From positions 1 through 5,522 of the forward strand of contig DVHS01000046.1 in assembly GCA_018711985.1 (NCBI GenBank): DNA of 5,522 bases. Direction: 5' to 3'. Positions within the stretch are counted from its first letter, which is position 1, and each line of letters opens with the position of its first letter. Below the pieces are notes generated by a model. It saw nothing but the letters and a program-made list of their open reading frames with translations. It was not told the DNA's origin and did no database searches. A program made the translations under genes and the position numbers. Below are positions 1 to 5,522 of this stretch, piece after piece. Source of the DNA: Egerieenecus merdigallinarum. Lineage in GTDB: Bacteria; Bacillota; Clostridia; Christensenellales; Aristaeellaceae.

Positions 1-1662
1 CAATCCGTCCGTGAAATCACTCAGGATATGGAATCGGACCGCAACATGGACCGTCTGCTGTGCGGAGACGTAGGGTATGGCAAAACGGAAGTGAGCCTTC
101 GTGCTGCTTTCAAGGCAGTCATGGATAACAAGCAGGTAGCGATTCTAGCCCCAACAACCATTCTGGCCCAACAGCACTTTCATACCGTTGAGAAGCGATT
201 TGCAGGCTTTCCAGTGGAGTGCGACGTACTCAGCCGGTTCCGCACCGTCAAGGAACAAAAGGATGTGCTGAAGCGGCTGGCCGAGGGGAAAATTGACATC
301 CTGGTGGGGACGCATCGCCTTTTGGCCAAGGATGTCAAGTTCAAGGATCTGGGCCTGCTAATTGTGGACGAAGAGCAGCGCTTTGGGGTTGCACATAAGG
401 AAATCATCAAAAACATGAAAAATCAGGTGGATGTGCTGACGCTGTCCGCAACCCCCATTCCCCGGACGTTGCATATGTCCATGGTGGGTATCCGGGACAT
501 GAGCGTGCTGGAAACGCCCCCTGAAGAGCGCCTCCCGGTACAGACCCATGTGGTGGAATACTCTGACGCGGTCATCCGGGATGCAATTCTCAGGGAGTTA
601 AGCCGCGGCGGACAGGTATATTTTCTGTACAACCGTGTGCACTCCATTGAGCAGTTTTATCAGCGCCTGCGGGCATTGGTGCCTGAGGCGCGCATTGGCA
701 TTGCGCATGGCCAGATGAAGGAGCACGGTCTGGAAGACGTGATGATGGACTTCTATGATGGCAACTACGACGTGCTGCTCTGCACCACCATCATTGAAAG
801 CGGCTTGGACGTTCCTAGCGCCAATACATTGATTGTTTTTGACGCCGATCGCTTTGGGCTTAGCCAGCTGTATCAGCTTCGCGGCCGGGTGGGGCGCAGC
901 AACCGCCAAGCATATGCCTATTTCACTGTTCGGCCGGACAAAATGCTCTCGGAGGAAGCAGAGCAACGCCTTAGCGCCATTCGTGAATTCACCGAGTTTG
1001 GCGCGGGCTTCCGCATTGCCATGCGTGACCTGGAAATTCGTGGCGCGGGCAATCTGCTTGGACCTGAACAGCACGGCCATTTGGCCACCGTGGGCTATGA
1101 CATGTATTGCAAGCTCATGGAGGAAACCTTGCGGGAAGTGCAAGGTCAACCCATGGCGATGCAGGAGTTGGCAACGCGGGTTGATCTGAAGGTGGACGCC
1201 TTCTTGCCCGGGGACTATGTCCATGATGAACGTCAACGCATGGAAATGTATAAACGGATCGCTTCCTTACGCACGGATATTGAACGGGAGGATATTGAAG
1301 AGGAAATGATTGATCGCTTCGGCGACCTTCCCGCTCCGGTGGTCAACCTGCTGGATATTGCTCAGCTGCGCGCTTTGGCGCAGGGCCTGGGCGTGGCGCA
1401 GGTTATCTATCGCGCAAAGGGGCAGCTGGTGATGCGCCTGGATCAGCGCTATATTCCTGATCCGCAGCTGCTGACACAGGCTATGATGGATACAGACAAG
1501 CGTCTGTCCCTGACGCCTACTCAGCCGGTATCCCTGATGCTCAGGGACCCCAAGCTAGGAGAAGGTGACATGCTGCTGGAAGGCGTGAAGGTACTTAAAC
1601 AGCTTTCCGCTCGTCTGGATCAGCTGAAGAAACAGAAAGAGAAGACCGAGTCAAAGGCATAA
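1..1662 (+). CDS. mfd: Transcription-repair coupling factor Mfd, C-terminal part (5' truncated by window edge)
   Basis: Mfd is a cytoplasmic ATP-dependent DNA translocase. It pushes stalled RNA polymerase off damaged template and recruits UvrA to start nucleotide excision repair. The reading frame is open from base 1, so 553 residues are visible, about half of the usual ~1,150-1,180. Numbered from the first visible codon, the helicase motifs appear in order: Walker A GDVGYGKTE at 22-30, APTTILAQQH at 49-58, DEEQ (motif II) at 123-126, SATPIPRT (motif III) at 149-156, TTIIESGLDVPSANT at 262-276 and GRVGRS (motif VI) at 295-300. The RecG/Mfd TRG signature follows at about 342-360 (RDLEIRGAGNLLGPEQHGH), which separates Mfd from other helicases. 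The remaining C-terminus is the D7 regulatory domain, with a lysine-rich tail. The UvrB-homology and polymerase-binding domains lie upstream, outside the window. All motifs are intact, with no frameshift. The gene is convergent with the aldose epimerase gene, with a hairpin just after the stop. Confidence 0.98.
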   Translation, partial: QSVREITQDMESDRNMDRLLCGDVGYGKTEVSLRAAFKAVMDNKQVAILAPTTILAQQHFHTVEKRFAGFPVECDVLSRFRTVKEQKDVLKRLAEGKIDILVGTHRLLAKDVKFKDLGLLIVDEEQRFGVAHKEIIKNMKNQVDVLTLSATPIPRTLHMSMVGIRDMSVLETPPEERLPVQTHVVEYSDAVIRDAILRELSRGGQVYFLYNRVHSIEQFYQRLRALVPEARIGIAHGQMKEHGLEDVMMDFYDGNYDVLLCTTIIESGLDVPSANTLIVFDADRFGLSQLYQLRGRVGRSNRQAYAYFTVRPDKMLSEEAEQRLSAIREFTEFGAGFRIAMRDLEIRGAGNLLGPEQHGHLATVGYDMYCKLMEETLREVQGQPMAMQELATRVDLKVDAFLPGDYVHDERQRMEMYKRIASLRTDIEREDIEEEMIDRFGDLPAPVVNLLDIAQLRALAQGLGVAQVIYRAKGQLVMRLDQRYIPDPQLLTQAMMDTDKRLSLTPTQPVSLMLRDPKLGEGDMLLEGVKVLKQLSARLDQLKKQKEKTESKA

Positions 1663-1664
1663 GA

Positions 1665-1706
1665 AAGGTCCCGTCCGCTTGCACATTTGGCAAGTGACGG
1701 GACCTT
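1665..1706. terminator. Hairpin terminator between convergent genes, probably bidirectional
   Basis: A perfect 10-bp outer stem pairs AAGGTCCCGT (1665-1674) with ACGGGACCTT (1697-1706). After one bulged or mispaired base, a further stem pairs 1676-1682 with 1690-1696, with one G-T wobble, around a 7-base loop (1683-1689). It starts three bases after the mfd stop and ends 13 bases before the end of the minus-strand epimerase gene. Read on the minus strand, the stem is followed by a pyrimidine stretch (CCTTTCTTA). On the plus strand only two T residues follow it directly. It therefore looks like a better classical terminator for the minus-strand unit, though its position suggests it serves both genes. 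Confidence 0.8.
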
Positions 1707-1719
1707 GTGGTATATGCAC

Positions 1720-2616
1720 TTATTTTAGCAGGGTGGCGGTAAACCAGGTTTTGTAGCAGCGGCCAGGTTCCAGTAACGTGGCGAAAGGCTTTTCCTCCAT
1801 GGCGCCGCTTTCGGTTACCTGAGCAGGCATACCGTGCCAGGGTTCCAGGCAAAGATAATTGGCGTTCATAAACGGCTTGGTCCAAACTGCCAGCACTTCC
1901 ATCTTCGGAAAGGAAAATTGCAGCCCTTTGCCGCTGCGCTGATGCTGCAGCGTAACGCTGCGGCTTTTCAACTCGGTAAACAGCAACGCGTCACGTTCAT
2001 CGAAAAGCTCATGTCGCAGGGGGAGAATTTGTCCATTCCGAAAATCAGGCAAGATTTCTGCACCGTCAATCAATCCACCGCCGGGGGCAAGGGCAACCTT
2101 GCCGCTTTCCTTTTCCGGGAAAACCAACTGGTAATCCGTGAAGGAGGCATCCTCCTCCATGGGGCAGATAAACGCCGGATGCCCGCCCACGCAGAAAGGC
2201 ATCACACACTCCGAGCGGTTCTCCACCAGGAAAGTGGTGGTATAGCCATTTTCAAACAGGCTGTACGTAACATGCAGCACAAAATCAAAGGGGTACATTG
2301 CCCGGGATTCTTCTGTAGGTTCCAACACCAGCTCTACGAAATCGTCGCCAAGCTTGGCCACCTGAAAGGGTGCGTTGCGGGTAAAGCCATGCTTTTTCAT
2401 GGGATAGGTTTTTCCGGCAATGGTTACCTGATCATTTTTGACAGAGCCGCACACGGGAAAAAGTACCGGTGCATGCTGGGGCCACACGGCAGGATCAGCC
2501 TGCCAAATGGCCTCGCGTCCATCGCTGCCGCGCAAAGAGCATATCTGCCCTCCGCGCAGTAACACTTCAGCGCGGCAGTCGCCATAACGAAGGGAAACGC
2601 GCTCCGGACTTGCCAT
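1720..2616 (-). CDS. Aldose 1-epimerase (galactose mutarotase) family protein, LacX-like
   Basis: This 298-residue protein belongs to the aldose 1-epimerase superfamily, a beta-sandwich fold whose known members interconvert alpha and beta anomers of sugars in the cytoplasm. Visible family features are VLFPVCG at 51-57, HGFTR at 76-80 (the LacX-type HGFAR motif, with a conserved His and Arg), GGHPAF at 144-149 (His146, the likely general acid) and LCLEPWHG at 255-262 (Glu258, the likely catalytic base). The length matches LacX/YeaD-like proteins rather than the longer GalM group. There is no signal peptide or membrane segment. The ATG at 2616 follows a near-perfect AAAGGAGGT with 7-base spacing, so the start is secure. 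It is the second gene of a unit with the C39-like gene, 14 bases downstream of that gene's stop. The natural sugar cannot be deduced; a hexose or sugar-phosphate is plausible. No galactose or lactose genes are visible nearby, so the name lacX would be unsafe. Confidence 0.9.
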   Translation of the reverse strand: MASPERVSLRYGDCRAEVLLRGGQICSLRGSDGREAIWQADPAVWPQHAPVLFPVCGSVKNDQVTIAGKTYPMKKHGFTRNAPFQVAKLGDDFVELVLEPTEESRAMYPFDFVLHVTYSLFENGYTTTFLVENRSECVMPFCVGGHPAFICPMEEDASFTDYQLVFPEKESGKVALAPGGGLIDGAEILPDFRNGQILPLRHELFDERDALLFTELKSRSVTLQHQRSGKGLQFSFPKMEVLAVWTKPFMNANYLCLEPWHGMPAQVTESGAMEEKPFATLLEPGRCYKTWFTATLLK

Positions 2617-2623
2617 GGAATCT

Positions 2624-2632
2624 ACCTCCTTT
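2624..2632 (-). promoter_or_regulatory. Shine-Dalgarno of the epimerase gene, overlapping the upstream stop codon
   Basis: On the minus strand AAAGGAGGT lies 7 bases before the ATG at 2616. The TAA stop of the upstream C39-like gene (2631-2633) shares two bases with it. A ribosome finishing the first gene would end on the binding site of the second, an arrangement typical of translational coupling. This fixes the epimerase start and supports co-transcription of the two genes. Confidence 0.85.
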
Positions 2633-3272
2633 ATGCCAGGGGATGGAGTAAATTGAAATCACGGGGCAAGGATGCTTCCACCCAGAACATACCATAGCAT
2701 TGATTCTCGCCCACTACGAGCCCGGCACTGTTTTTCACCTGGTAGGTAATCACGGAATCCGGAAGCACCTCCAGCACATGATCCCGCACTTTTTCCGCCG
2801 CGCTCTCGCTGTAACTGTCAATGGCCAGCAGCTGCTTTACGCCCTGAACTTCCCGGGCTGCTACCAGCGCAACAATGTGTCCCACACGCAGGTTGCACAG
2901 CGCAACGCCGTGTTCCACCGCAATATGCTGAAAAAGCGTGTCCAGGTCATTCCGCAATCCGTCCCCCGCATAGGAGAAGCCCAAGGGGACATTTTCTCCC
3001 CGGAGCATCAACGCCTGCAAAAGGGCCGGCCGGTCGGTACCGTCATCTCCACGGCCACCTTCTCGCACAGAGAAATCTGCCAGGGCTTCCGCATTGGGGC
3101 AGCGCCCCGTCAGCCATTGCGCCGCGTGGCACAGGGCGAAAATGCCGCACCCGGAATTGGCCAGATTTCCCTCTCCCTGATAGGGATAAGGGTGGGTCCA
3201 TTCCTTGCAGCGCTGGTTATGAAACAGTAGCGTTCGGTTTCCAAGATTGATTTCCTTCGTTTTACCGGTCAT
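2631..3272 (-). CDS. C39-like (papain-fold) cysteine peptidase-like protein, no visible signal peptide
   Basis: This 213-residue protein looks like a papain-like cysteine peptidase of the C39/C39_2 type. The segment SGCGIFALCHAAQWLTG (40-56) resembles the catalytic-Cys helix of that family, giving Cys42 as nucleophile. VGHIVAL (130-136) supplies His132, and LLAIDSY (148-154) supplies Asp152, so a Cys-His-Asp triad is present in the expected order. Gln32, or less likely Gln20, could form the oxyanion hole. There is no ABC-transporter domain, signal peptide or transmembrane segment, so it is neither a bacteriocin exporter nor clearly secreted. The ATG at 3272 is preferred because GAAGGAGG lies 11 bases upstream. 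A longer in-frame GTG start at 3305 would place that site inside the gene and has only a weak site of its own. It is the first gene of a pair with the epimerase gene. Substrate unknown; it may cleave a peptide or isopeptide bond, or be a catalytically altered relative. Family call fairly sure, function unsure. Confidence 0.72.
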   Translation of the reverse strand: MTGKTKEINLGNRTLLFHNQRCKEWTHPYPYQGEGNLANSGCGIFALCHAAQWLTGRCPNAEALADFSVREGGRGDDGTDRPALLQALMLRGENVPLGFSYAGDGLRNDLDTLFQHIAVEHGVALCNLRVGHIVALVAAREVQGVKQLLAIDSYSESAAEKVRDHVLEVLPDSVITYQVKNSAGLVVGENQCYGMFWVEASLPRDFNLLHPLA

Positions 3273-3283
3273 AGCAAGCTGTT

Positions 3284-3290
3284 CCTCCTT
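3284..3290 (-). promoter_or_regulatory. Shine-Dalgarno that decides the start of the C39-like gene
   Basis: AAGGAGG on the minus strand sits 11 bases before the ATG at 3272. The spacing is slightly long but workable. A TTG closer to it is out of frame, and the in-frame GTG at 3305 lies upstream of it. The site therefore argues for the ATG and a protein 11 residues shorter than the longest open frame. Confidence 0.65.
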
Positions 3291-3299
3291 CGTACCGTC

Positions 3300-3318
3300 G
3301 CGCACCTGCGCCCTGCGC
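3300..3318. repeat. Short GC-rich dyad with an extra half-site in the divergent intergenic region
   Basis: GCGCA-CC-TGCGC (3300-3311) is a perfect 5-bp inverted repeat with a two-base centre. A third TGCGC copy follows at 3314-3318, so the 7-base unit CCTGCGC is repeated in tandem (3305-3311 and 3312-3318). It lies in the 95-base gap between two divergent genes, just upstream of the ribosome binding site of the C39-like gene. It could be a regulator binding site or an mRNA hairpin, but so short a repeat can arise by chance in GC-rich DNA. No convincing -35/-10 pair was found in this gap; TATATT at 3324-3329 is the only AT-rich patch. Confidence 0.3.
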
Positions 3319-3367
3319 CGGCATATATTGTGGATGACAAGAAGCCATTGGAAAGGGGACTGAATTC

Positions 3368-3631
3368 ATGCGGGAACCAACCAAAACCTCGCCTTTCGCG
3401 GCATTGAGCCCACAGGAGCAAAAGGAACAATGGATTTGGTGGCAGTGCCAGCATCCCGCCGGGCAACGGGAAACCGATCTCACAGCCGCGCCCACCTTAC
3501 CCAAGGAAATACGCACCGATCCGCCGCAGCAGCCCGCACCCGCGCCACGGCACGATCAGTATAACGCTGTTCTGCGCCGCATGCGGGAAGCTGGAAAGCA
3601 CGCTGGAGATTATCAAAGCTGGCAGGGCTGA
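3368..3631 (+). CDS. Small hypothetical protein, Trp/Gln-rich start and Pro-rich middle
   Basis: I do not recognise this 87-residue protein. The case for a real gene is an AAAGGGG ribosome binding site (3352-3358) nine bases before the ATG, a frame open from ATG to TGA, and a segmented composition. Residues 14-30 are polar and Trp/Gln-rich (SPQEQKEQWIWWQCQHP). Residues 42-60 form a proline-rich, probably disordered linker. Residues 61-79 (HDQYNAVLRRMREAGKHAG) look like a basic amphipathic helix. There is no signal peptide, membrane segment or metal-binding cluster. It runs opposite to both flanking genes: divergent from the C39-like gene with a 95-base gap, and convergent with the kinase-like gene, whose last 19 bases it overlaps. 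Two minus-strand open frames cover parts of the same stretch, but neither has a good ribosome site or protein-like composition. It might be a small regulatory or adaptor protein; no function is claimed. Confidence 0.62.
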   Translation: MREPTKTSPFAALSPQEQKEQWIWWQCQHPAGQRETDLTAAPTLPKEIRTDPPQQPAPAPRHDQYNAVLRRMREAGKHAGDYQSWQG

Positions 3632-4689
3632 ACCACCCTACATGCCTGCGTGTCAAAGCATACATCCGCCCTGGAAGCAATCCCGAATGCTGCAAAGTAC
3701 GTTTCCTCCAGGGGAATCCATTCCTCCGCAAAGCGTGCCAGCATGGCTTCGCCATTCCGGATACGGATCCGCTCCCGTTGCGTCTCCGGCGGAACGCTGA
3801 GGAAGATGGACATGGTATAGGGAACGCCGGCTGCTGGATGCAAGCTATATACGCCTTCGATGACGGTCAGCGGAGCCCGGGGCAGGGGAATCGGCTGCCC
3901 CAGTGTACCTGTACGGCAGGAGTACGGCCGGTAGCATACGGGTTGACCCTTTCGCAGGGGTTCCGCCACTTCCAGGGTAAAGCGTTCTATATCAACGTTC
4001 CCTCCCGGCTGCGACAGCCGCTGGGGGGTTTTTCGCGCTGCTGGAAGAAAAAAGTCGTCCATATGCGCCACGGAAGCGCCAAACAGCATCTGTAGGCATG
4101 ATGCCAGGTCACTTTTTCCCGAGCCGCTACGACCGTCAATGGCCAGGAGGACGCTTTCGCTTGCCTGCAAGCGGGCCTCTATGGCCTGAAGAAGCGGGAG
4201 CCAGCGTACAATTCGTTCCTGGACTACCCGATAGGCCGGATGATACATGTCCCGGTATGTCTGGGAATGGCTCATCACGGGGCAGCCTTGAGCTTTCCAG
4301 GCAGCCAGGGATGCATGCCAGTGCTCAGAAGAGATGCCTACGGCTTCGGGGTGCAAGAGCGGCAGCGCCTTTTCCAAGGAGGCATAGTCCGCACTCGTTG
4401 GTGCGGTGACCGAAGAAAGGAAAATGCGCAGTACCAGCGCTTGCGAAACTCCTGCGGCCTTTGCGGCCGCCAGATGAAGCCGCGCATATCCTCCGCCGAT
4501 GGATTCCCAAAGGGGAATACTGGCATCCGCGGCAACCTGATGCCACTCCTTTTGAAGGCGCTCACGGGCTTCATCCTCCGCCGGGGCAAAATGCCCGCAC
4601 CCACAGTGCCGTTGATACATCAGCTTCAACAGATCCTCCGCTTGCCACTGCGGATGCCGGCGGTATTGTTCCCATATCGTTTCGTCCAA
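3613..4689 (-). CDS. Two-domain protein: uncharacterised N-terminal domain fused to a uridine kinase-like P-loop domain
   Basis: The protein has 358 residues from a TTG start at 4689, chosen because GGAGGT lies six bases upstream; the open frame extends 18 codons further to another TTG lacking such a site. The C-terminal domain (about 175-358) has the uridine-kinase/phosphoribulokinase/pantothenate-kinase pattern: Walker A GRSGSGKS at 186-193, HMDDFFLP at 209-216 (an acidic pair where these kinases bind substrate and metal), GGNVDIERF at 229-237, YRPYSCRTG at 253-261, VIEGVYSLHP at 276-285 (Walker B-like strand) and an arginine-rich lid, RERIRIRNG, at 305-313. It is probably a cytosolic kinase that phosphorylates a small molecule, perhaps a nucleoside or sugar. 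The N-terminal domain (about 1-160) has motifs CGCGHF (29-34), SIGGGYARLHL (63-73) and PVMSHSQTYRDMYHPAYRVV (137-156). I recall similar domains joined to such kinases in Clostridia but know no function for them. It lies 120 bases downstream of argD in the same direction, so co-transcription is possible. Calling it Udk would be too specific. Confidence 0.85.
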   Translation of the reverse strand: MDETIWEQYRRHPQWQAEDLLKLMYQRHCGCGHFAPAEDEARERLQKEWHQVAADASIPLWESIGGGYARLHLAAAKAAGVSQALVLRIFLSSVTAPTSADYASLEKALPLLHPEAVGISSEHWHASLAAWKAQGCPVMSHSQTYRDMYHPAYRVVQERIVRWLPLLQAIEARLQASESVLLAIDGRSGSGKSDLASCLQMLFGASVAHMDDFFLPAARKTPQRLSQPGGNVDIERFTLEVAEPLRKGQPVCYRPYSCRTGTLGQPIPLPRAPLTVIEGVYSLHPAAGVPYTMSIFLSVPPETQRERIRIRNGEAMLARFAEEWIPLEETYFAAFGIASRADVCFDTQACRVVQPCQL

Positions 4690-4695
4690 GAAGGT

Positions 4696-4701
4696 ACCTC
4701 C
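4696..4701 (-). promoter_or_regulatory. Shine-Dalgarno supporting the TTG start of the kinase-like gene
   Basis: GGAGGT on the minus strand is followed by six bases (ACCTTC) and then TTG at 4689. This is near-ideal spacing, and no in-frame ATG competes near the N-terminus. The upstream in-frame TTG codons (4743 and 4707) have no comparable site. The translated sequence after 4689 (DETIWEQYRRHP) also looks like a natural protein start. Confidence 0.75.
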
Positions 4702-4809
4702 AACCAATGCAGCTTTCCTATCAGAGCCGCCATATAAAGGCAAGGCCCCGAAAAAGCGCTTGCTGTTTCGAGACCCTGCTGACTGTATCCAAACAGTACA
4801 TGGGGCATA

Positions 4810-5522
4810 TTATAAATTCTGCTTCAGAATGGCAATTCCTTCCCGAAGATGCTCCCAGGAGATATTCAGCGGCGGAAGGAGTCTCACTTTATCCTTTGCA
4901 GTCAGCACCAACAAGCCATCTTCTAAGCAGCGCTGCGCAATCTCCCCGGCGGGACGGCTGGCGGAAATGCCCAGCATCAGTCCCATACCGCTGATACGCT
5001 GCACGGAGGGACATTCCTTCAGAGCATCCTGAATGGCCTGGGATTTTTCAAGCACCAGCTGGAACAGCGGCTCATCCAGGCGCTCCAGCACGCTGCATGC
5101 TCCTGCCGCGCAAATGGGATTTCCCCCAAAGGTGGAACCATGATCGCCCTTGCCCAGCACCGTCGATACCTGCGGCCCCAGGAGCGTGGCGCCAAGGGGA
5201 AGGCCGCCGGCCAGGCCCTTAGCGGTGGTAACCACATCAGGATGAAGCCCATAGTGCATGTAGGCAAAAAGTTTTCCGGTGCGCCCGTTCCCGGTTTGTA
5301 CTTCATCCAGCATCAGCAGCAAATGGTGAGCCTGGCATAGCTCTTCTGCCAAGTGCAGAAACGCTGCATCCAGAGGTTCCACGCCGCCTTCGCCCTGGAT
5401 GGGCTCCATCAGGATCGCGCACACATCCGGTTGCGACAGTGCCGCTCTCAGTTCTTCCTGATCTCCCGGGGTGACATAGCGGAATCCCTCAGGAAATGGC
5501 CCAAAGTGCTTATGAAAAACTT
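4810..5522 (-). CDS. argD: Acetylornithine aminotransferase ArgD, C-terminal part (N-terminus beyond window edge)
   Basis: This is a class III, PLP-dependent aminotransferase. ArgD interconverts N-acetylornithine and N-acetylglutamate semialdehyde in arginine biosynthesis, and in many bacteria also serves lysine synthesis. The visible 236 residues are about 60% of the usual ~390; the frame is open to the window edge, so the gene is cut by the window and not broken. Numbering from the first complete codon, the fragment starts VFHKHFGPFPEGFRYV, a typical ArgD segment. MEPIQGEGG follows at 38-46, then LDEVQTGNGRTG at 71-82 (Asp72 contacts the PLP ring nitrogen), TTAKGLAGGLPLGA at 98-111 (Lys101 forms the Schiff base), HGSTFGGNP at 127-135 and RLLPPLNIS at 213-221. 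This set fits ArgD better than ornithine or GABA aminotransferase. The kinase-like gene follows 120 bases downstream on the same strand. Other arg genes may lie upstream, outside the window. Confidence 0.93.
   Translation of the reverse strand, partial: VFHKHFGPFPEGFRYVTPGDQEELRAALSQPDVCAILMEPIQGEGGVEPLDAAFLHLAEELCQAHHLLLMLDEVQTGNGRTGKLFAYMHYGLHPDVVTTAKGLAGGLPLGATLLGPQVSTVLGKGDHGSTFGGNPICAAGACSVLERLDEPLFQLVLEKSQAIQDALKECPSVQRISGMGLMLGISASRPAGEIAQRCLEDGLLVLTAKDKVRLLPPLNISWEHLREGIAILKQNL

Noticed and set aside
833..1189. Plus-strand open frame of 118 codons inside mfd
   Set aside because: It is a second frame within the conserved Mfd motifs V-VI and TRG region, with no plausible start site.
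598..1236. Minus-strand open frame of 212 codons opposite mfd
   Set aside because: It lies entirely antisense to strongly conserved Mfd helicase motifs, has no ribosome binding site, and its translation resembles no protein. It is an open shadow frame created by the codon bias of mfd.
1834..2562. Plus-strand open frame of 242 codons opposite the epimerase gene
   Set aside because: It is antisense to a gene with clear family motifs and a near-perfect ribosome binding site. The frame's own start has none, and its product looks random.
2700..3230. Plus-strand open frame of 176 codons opposite the C39-like gene
   Set aside because: The minus-strand frame has peptidase-like motifs, a ribosome binding site and operon spacing; the plus frame has none of these.
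3301..3330. Possible sigma-70 promoter around TATATT (3324-3329)
   Set aside because: No acceptable -35 hexamer lies 16-18 bases upstream on either strand, so it is only noted as an AT-rich patch.
3669..3713. Inverted repeat CCCTGGA / TCCAGGG considered as a terminator for the small plus-strand gene
   Set aside because: The arms are 31 bases apart, no T-run follows, and the repeat lies inside the coding region of the kinase-like gene.
3480..3755. Minus-strand open frame of 91 codons spanning the end of the kinase-like gene
   Set aside because: It overlaps the kinase-like C-terminus and the small plus-strand gene in a different frame, and lacks a ribosome binding site.
4461..4994. Plus-strand open frame of 177 codons across the argD to kinase gap
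   Set aside because: It runs antisense to both the ArgD C-terminus and the kinase N-terminus, and its composition is shadow-like.

Overview
The window reads as chromosomal DNA from a low-copy, moderately GC-rich member of the Firmicutes (Bacillota), most likely an uncultured Clostridia-type gut bacterium. This rests on three observations. Several genes have strong AGGAGG-type ribosome binding sites, one gene uses a TTG start that such a site supports, and the proteins resemble Clostridia versions of their families. Genus or species cannot be set from this sequence alone.

Layout: (1) 1-1662, plus strand, holds the C-terminal half of the transcription-repair coupling factor Mfd; its 5' end lies outside the window. 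(2) 1665-1706 is a strong hairpin in the gap between two convergent genes, probably a shared terminator. (3) 1720-3272, minus strand, is a tightly spaced two-gene unit: a C39-like (papain-fold) cysteine-peptidase-like protein, then a LacX-type aldose 1-epimerase family protein. The stop codon of the first overlaps the Shine-Dalgarno sequence of the second. (4) 3273-3367 is a short divergent intergenic region with a small GC-rich dyad. (5) 3368-3631, plus strand, is a probable small proline- and tryptophan-containing protein of unknown function. Its 3' end overlaps the 3' end of the next minus-strand gene. (6) 3613-4689, minus strand, is a two-domain protein with an uncharacterised N-terminal domain and a C-terminal uridine-kinase/phosphoribulokinase-like P-loop domain. 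(7) 4810-5522, minus strand, is the C-terminal part of acetylornithine aminotransferase ArgD, running off the right edge.

Mfd and ArgD are housekeeping genes (DNA repair and arginine synthesis). The middle genes are less well understood. The epimerase-like and kinase-like proteins suggest small-molecule sugar or nucleoside handling, but their substrates cannot be read from the sequence. I see no mobile element, CRISPR array, tRNA, rRNA or phage gene, and no convincing defence system. The best candidates for something undescribed are the fused kinase, the apparently cytosolic C39-like protein coupled to an epimerase, and the small overlapping gene.
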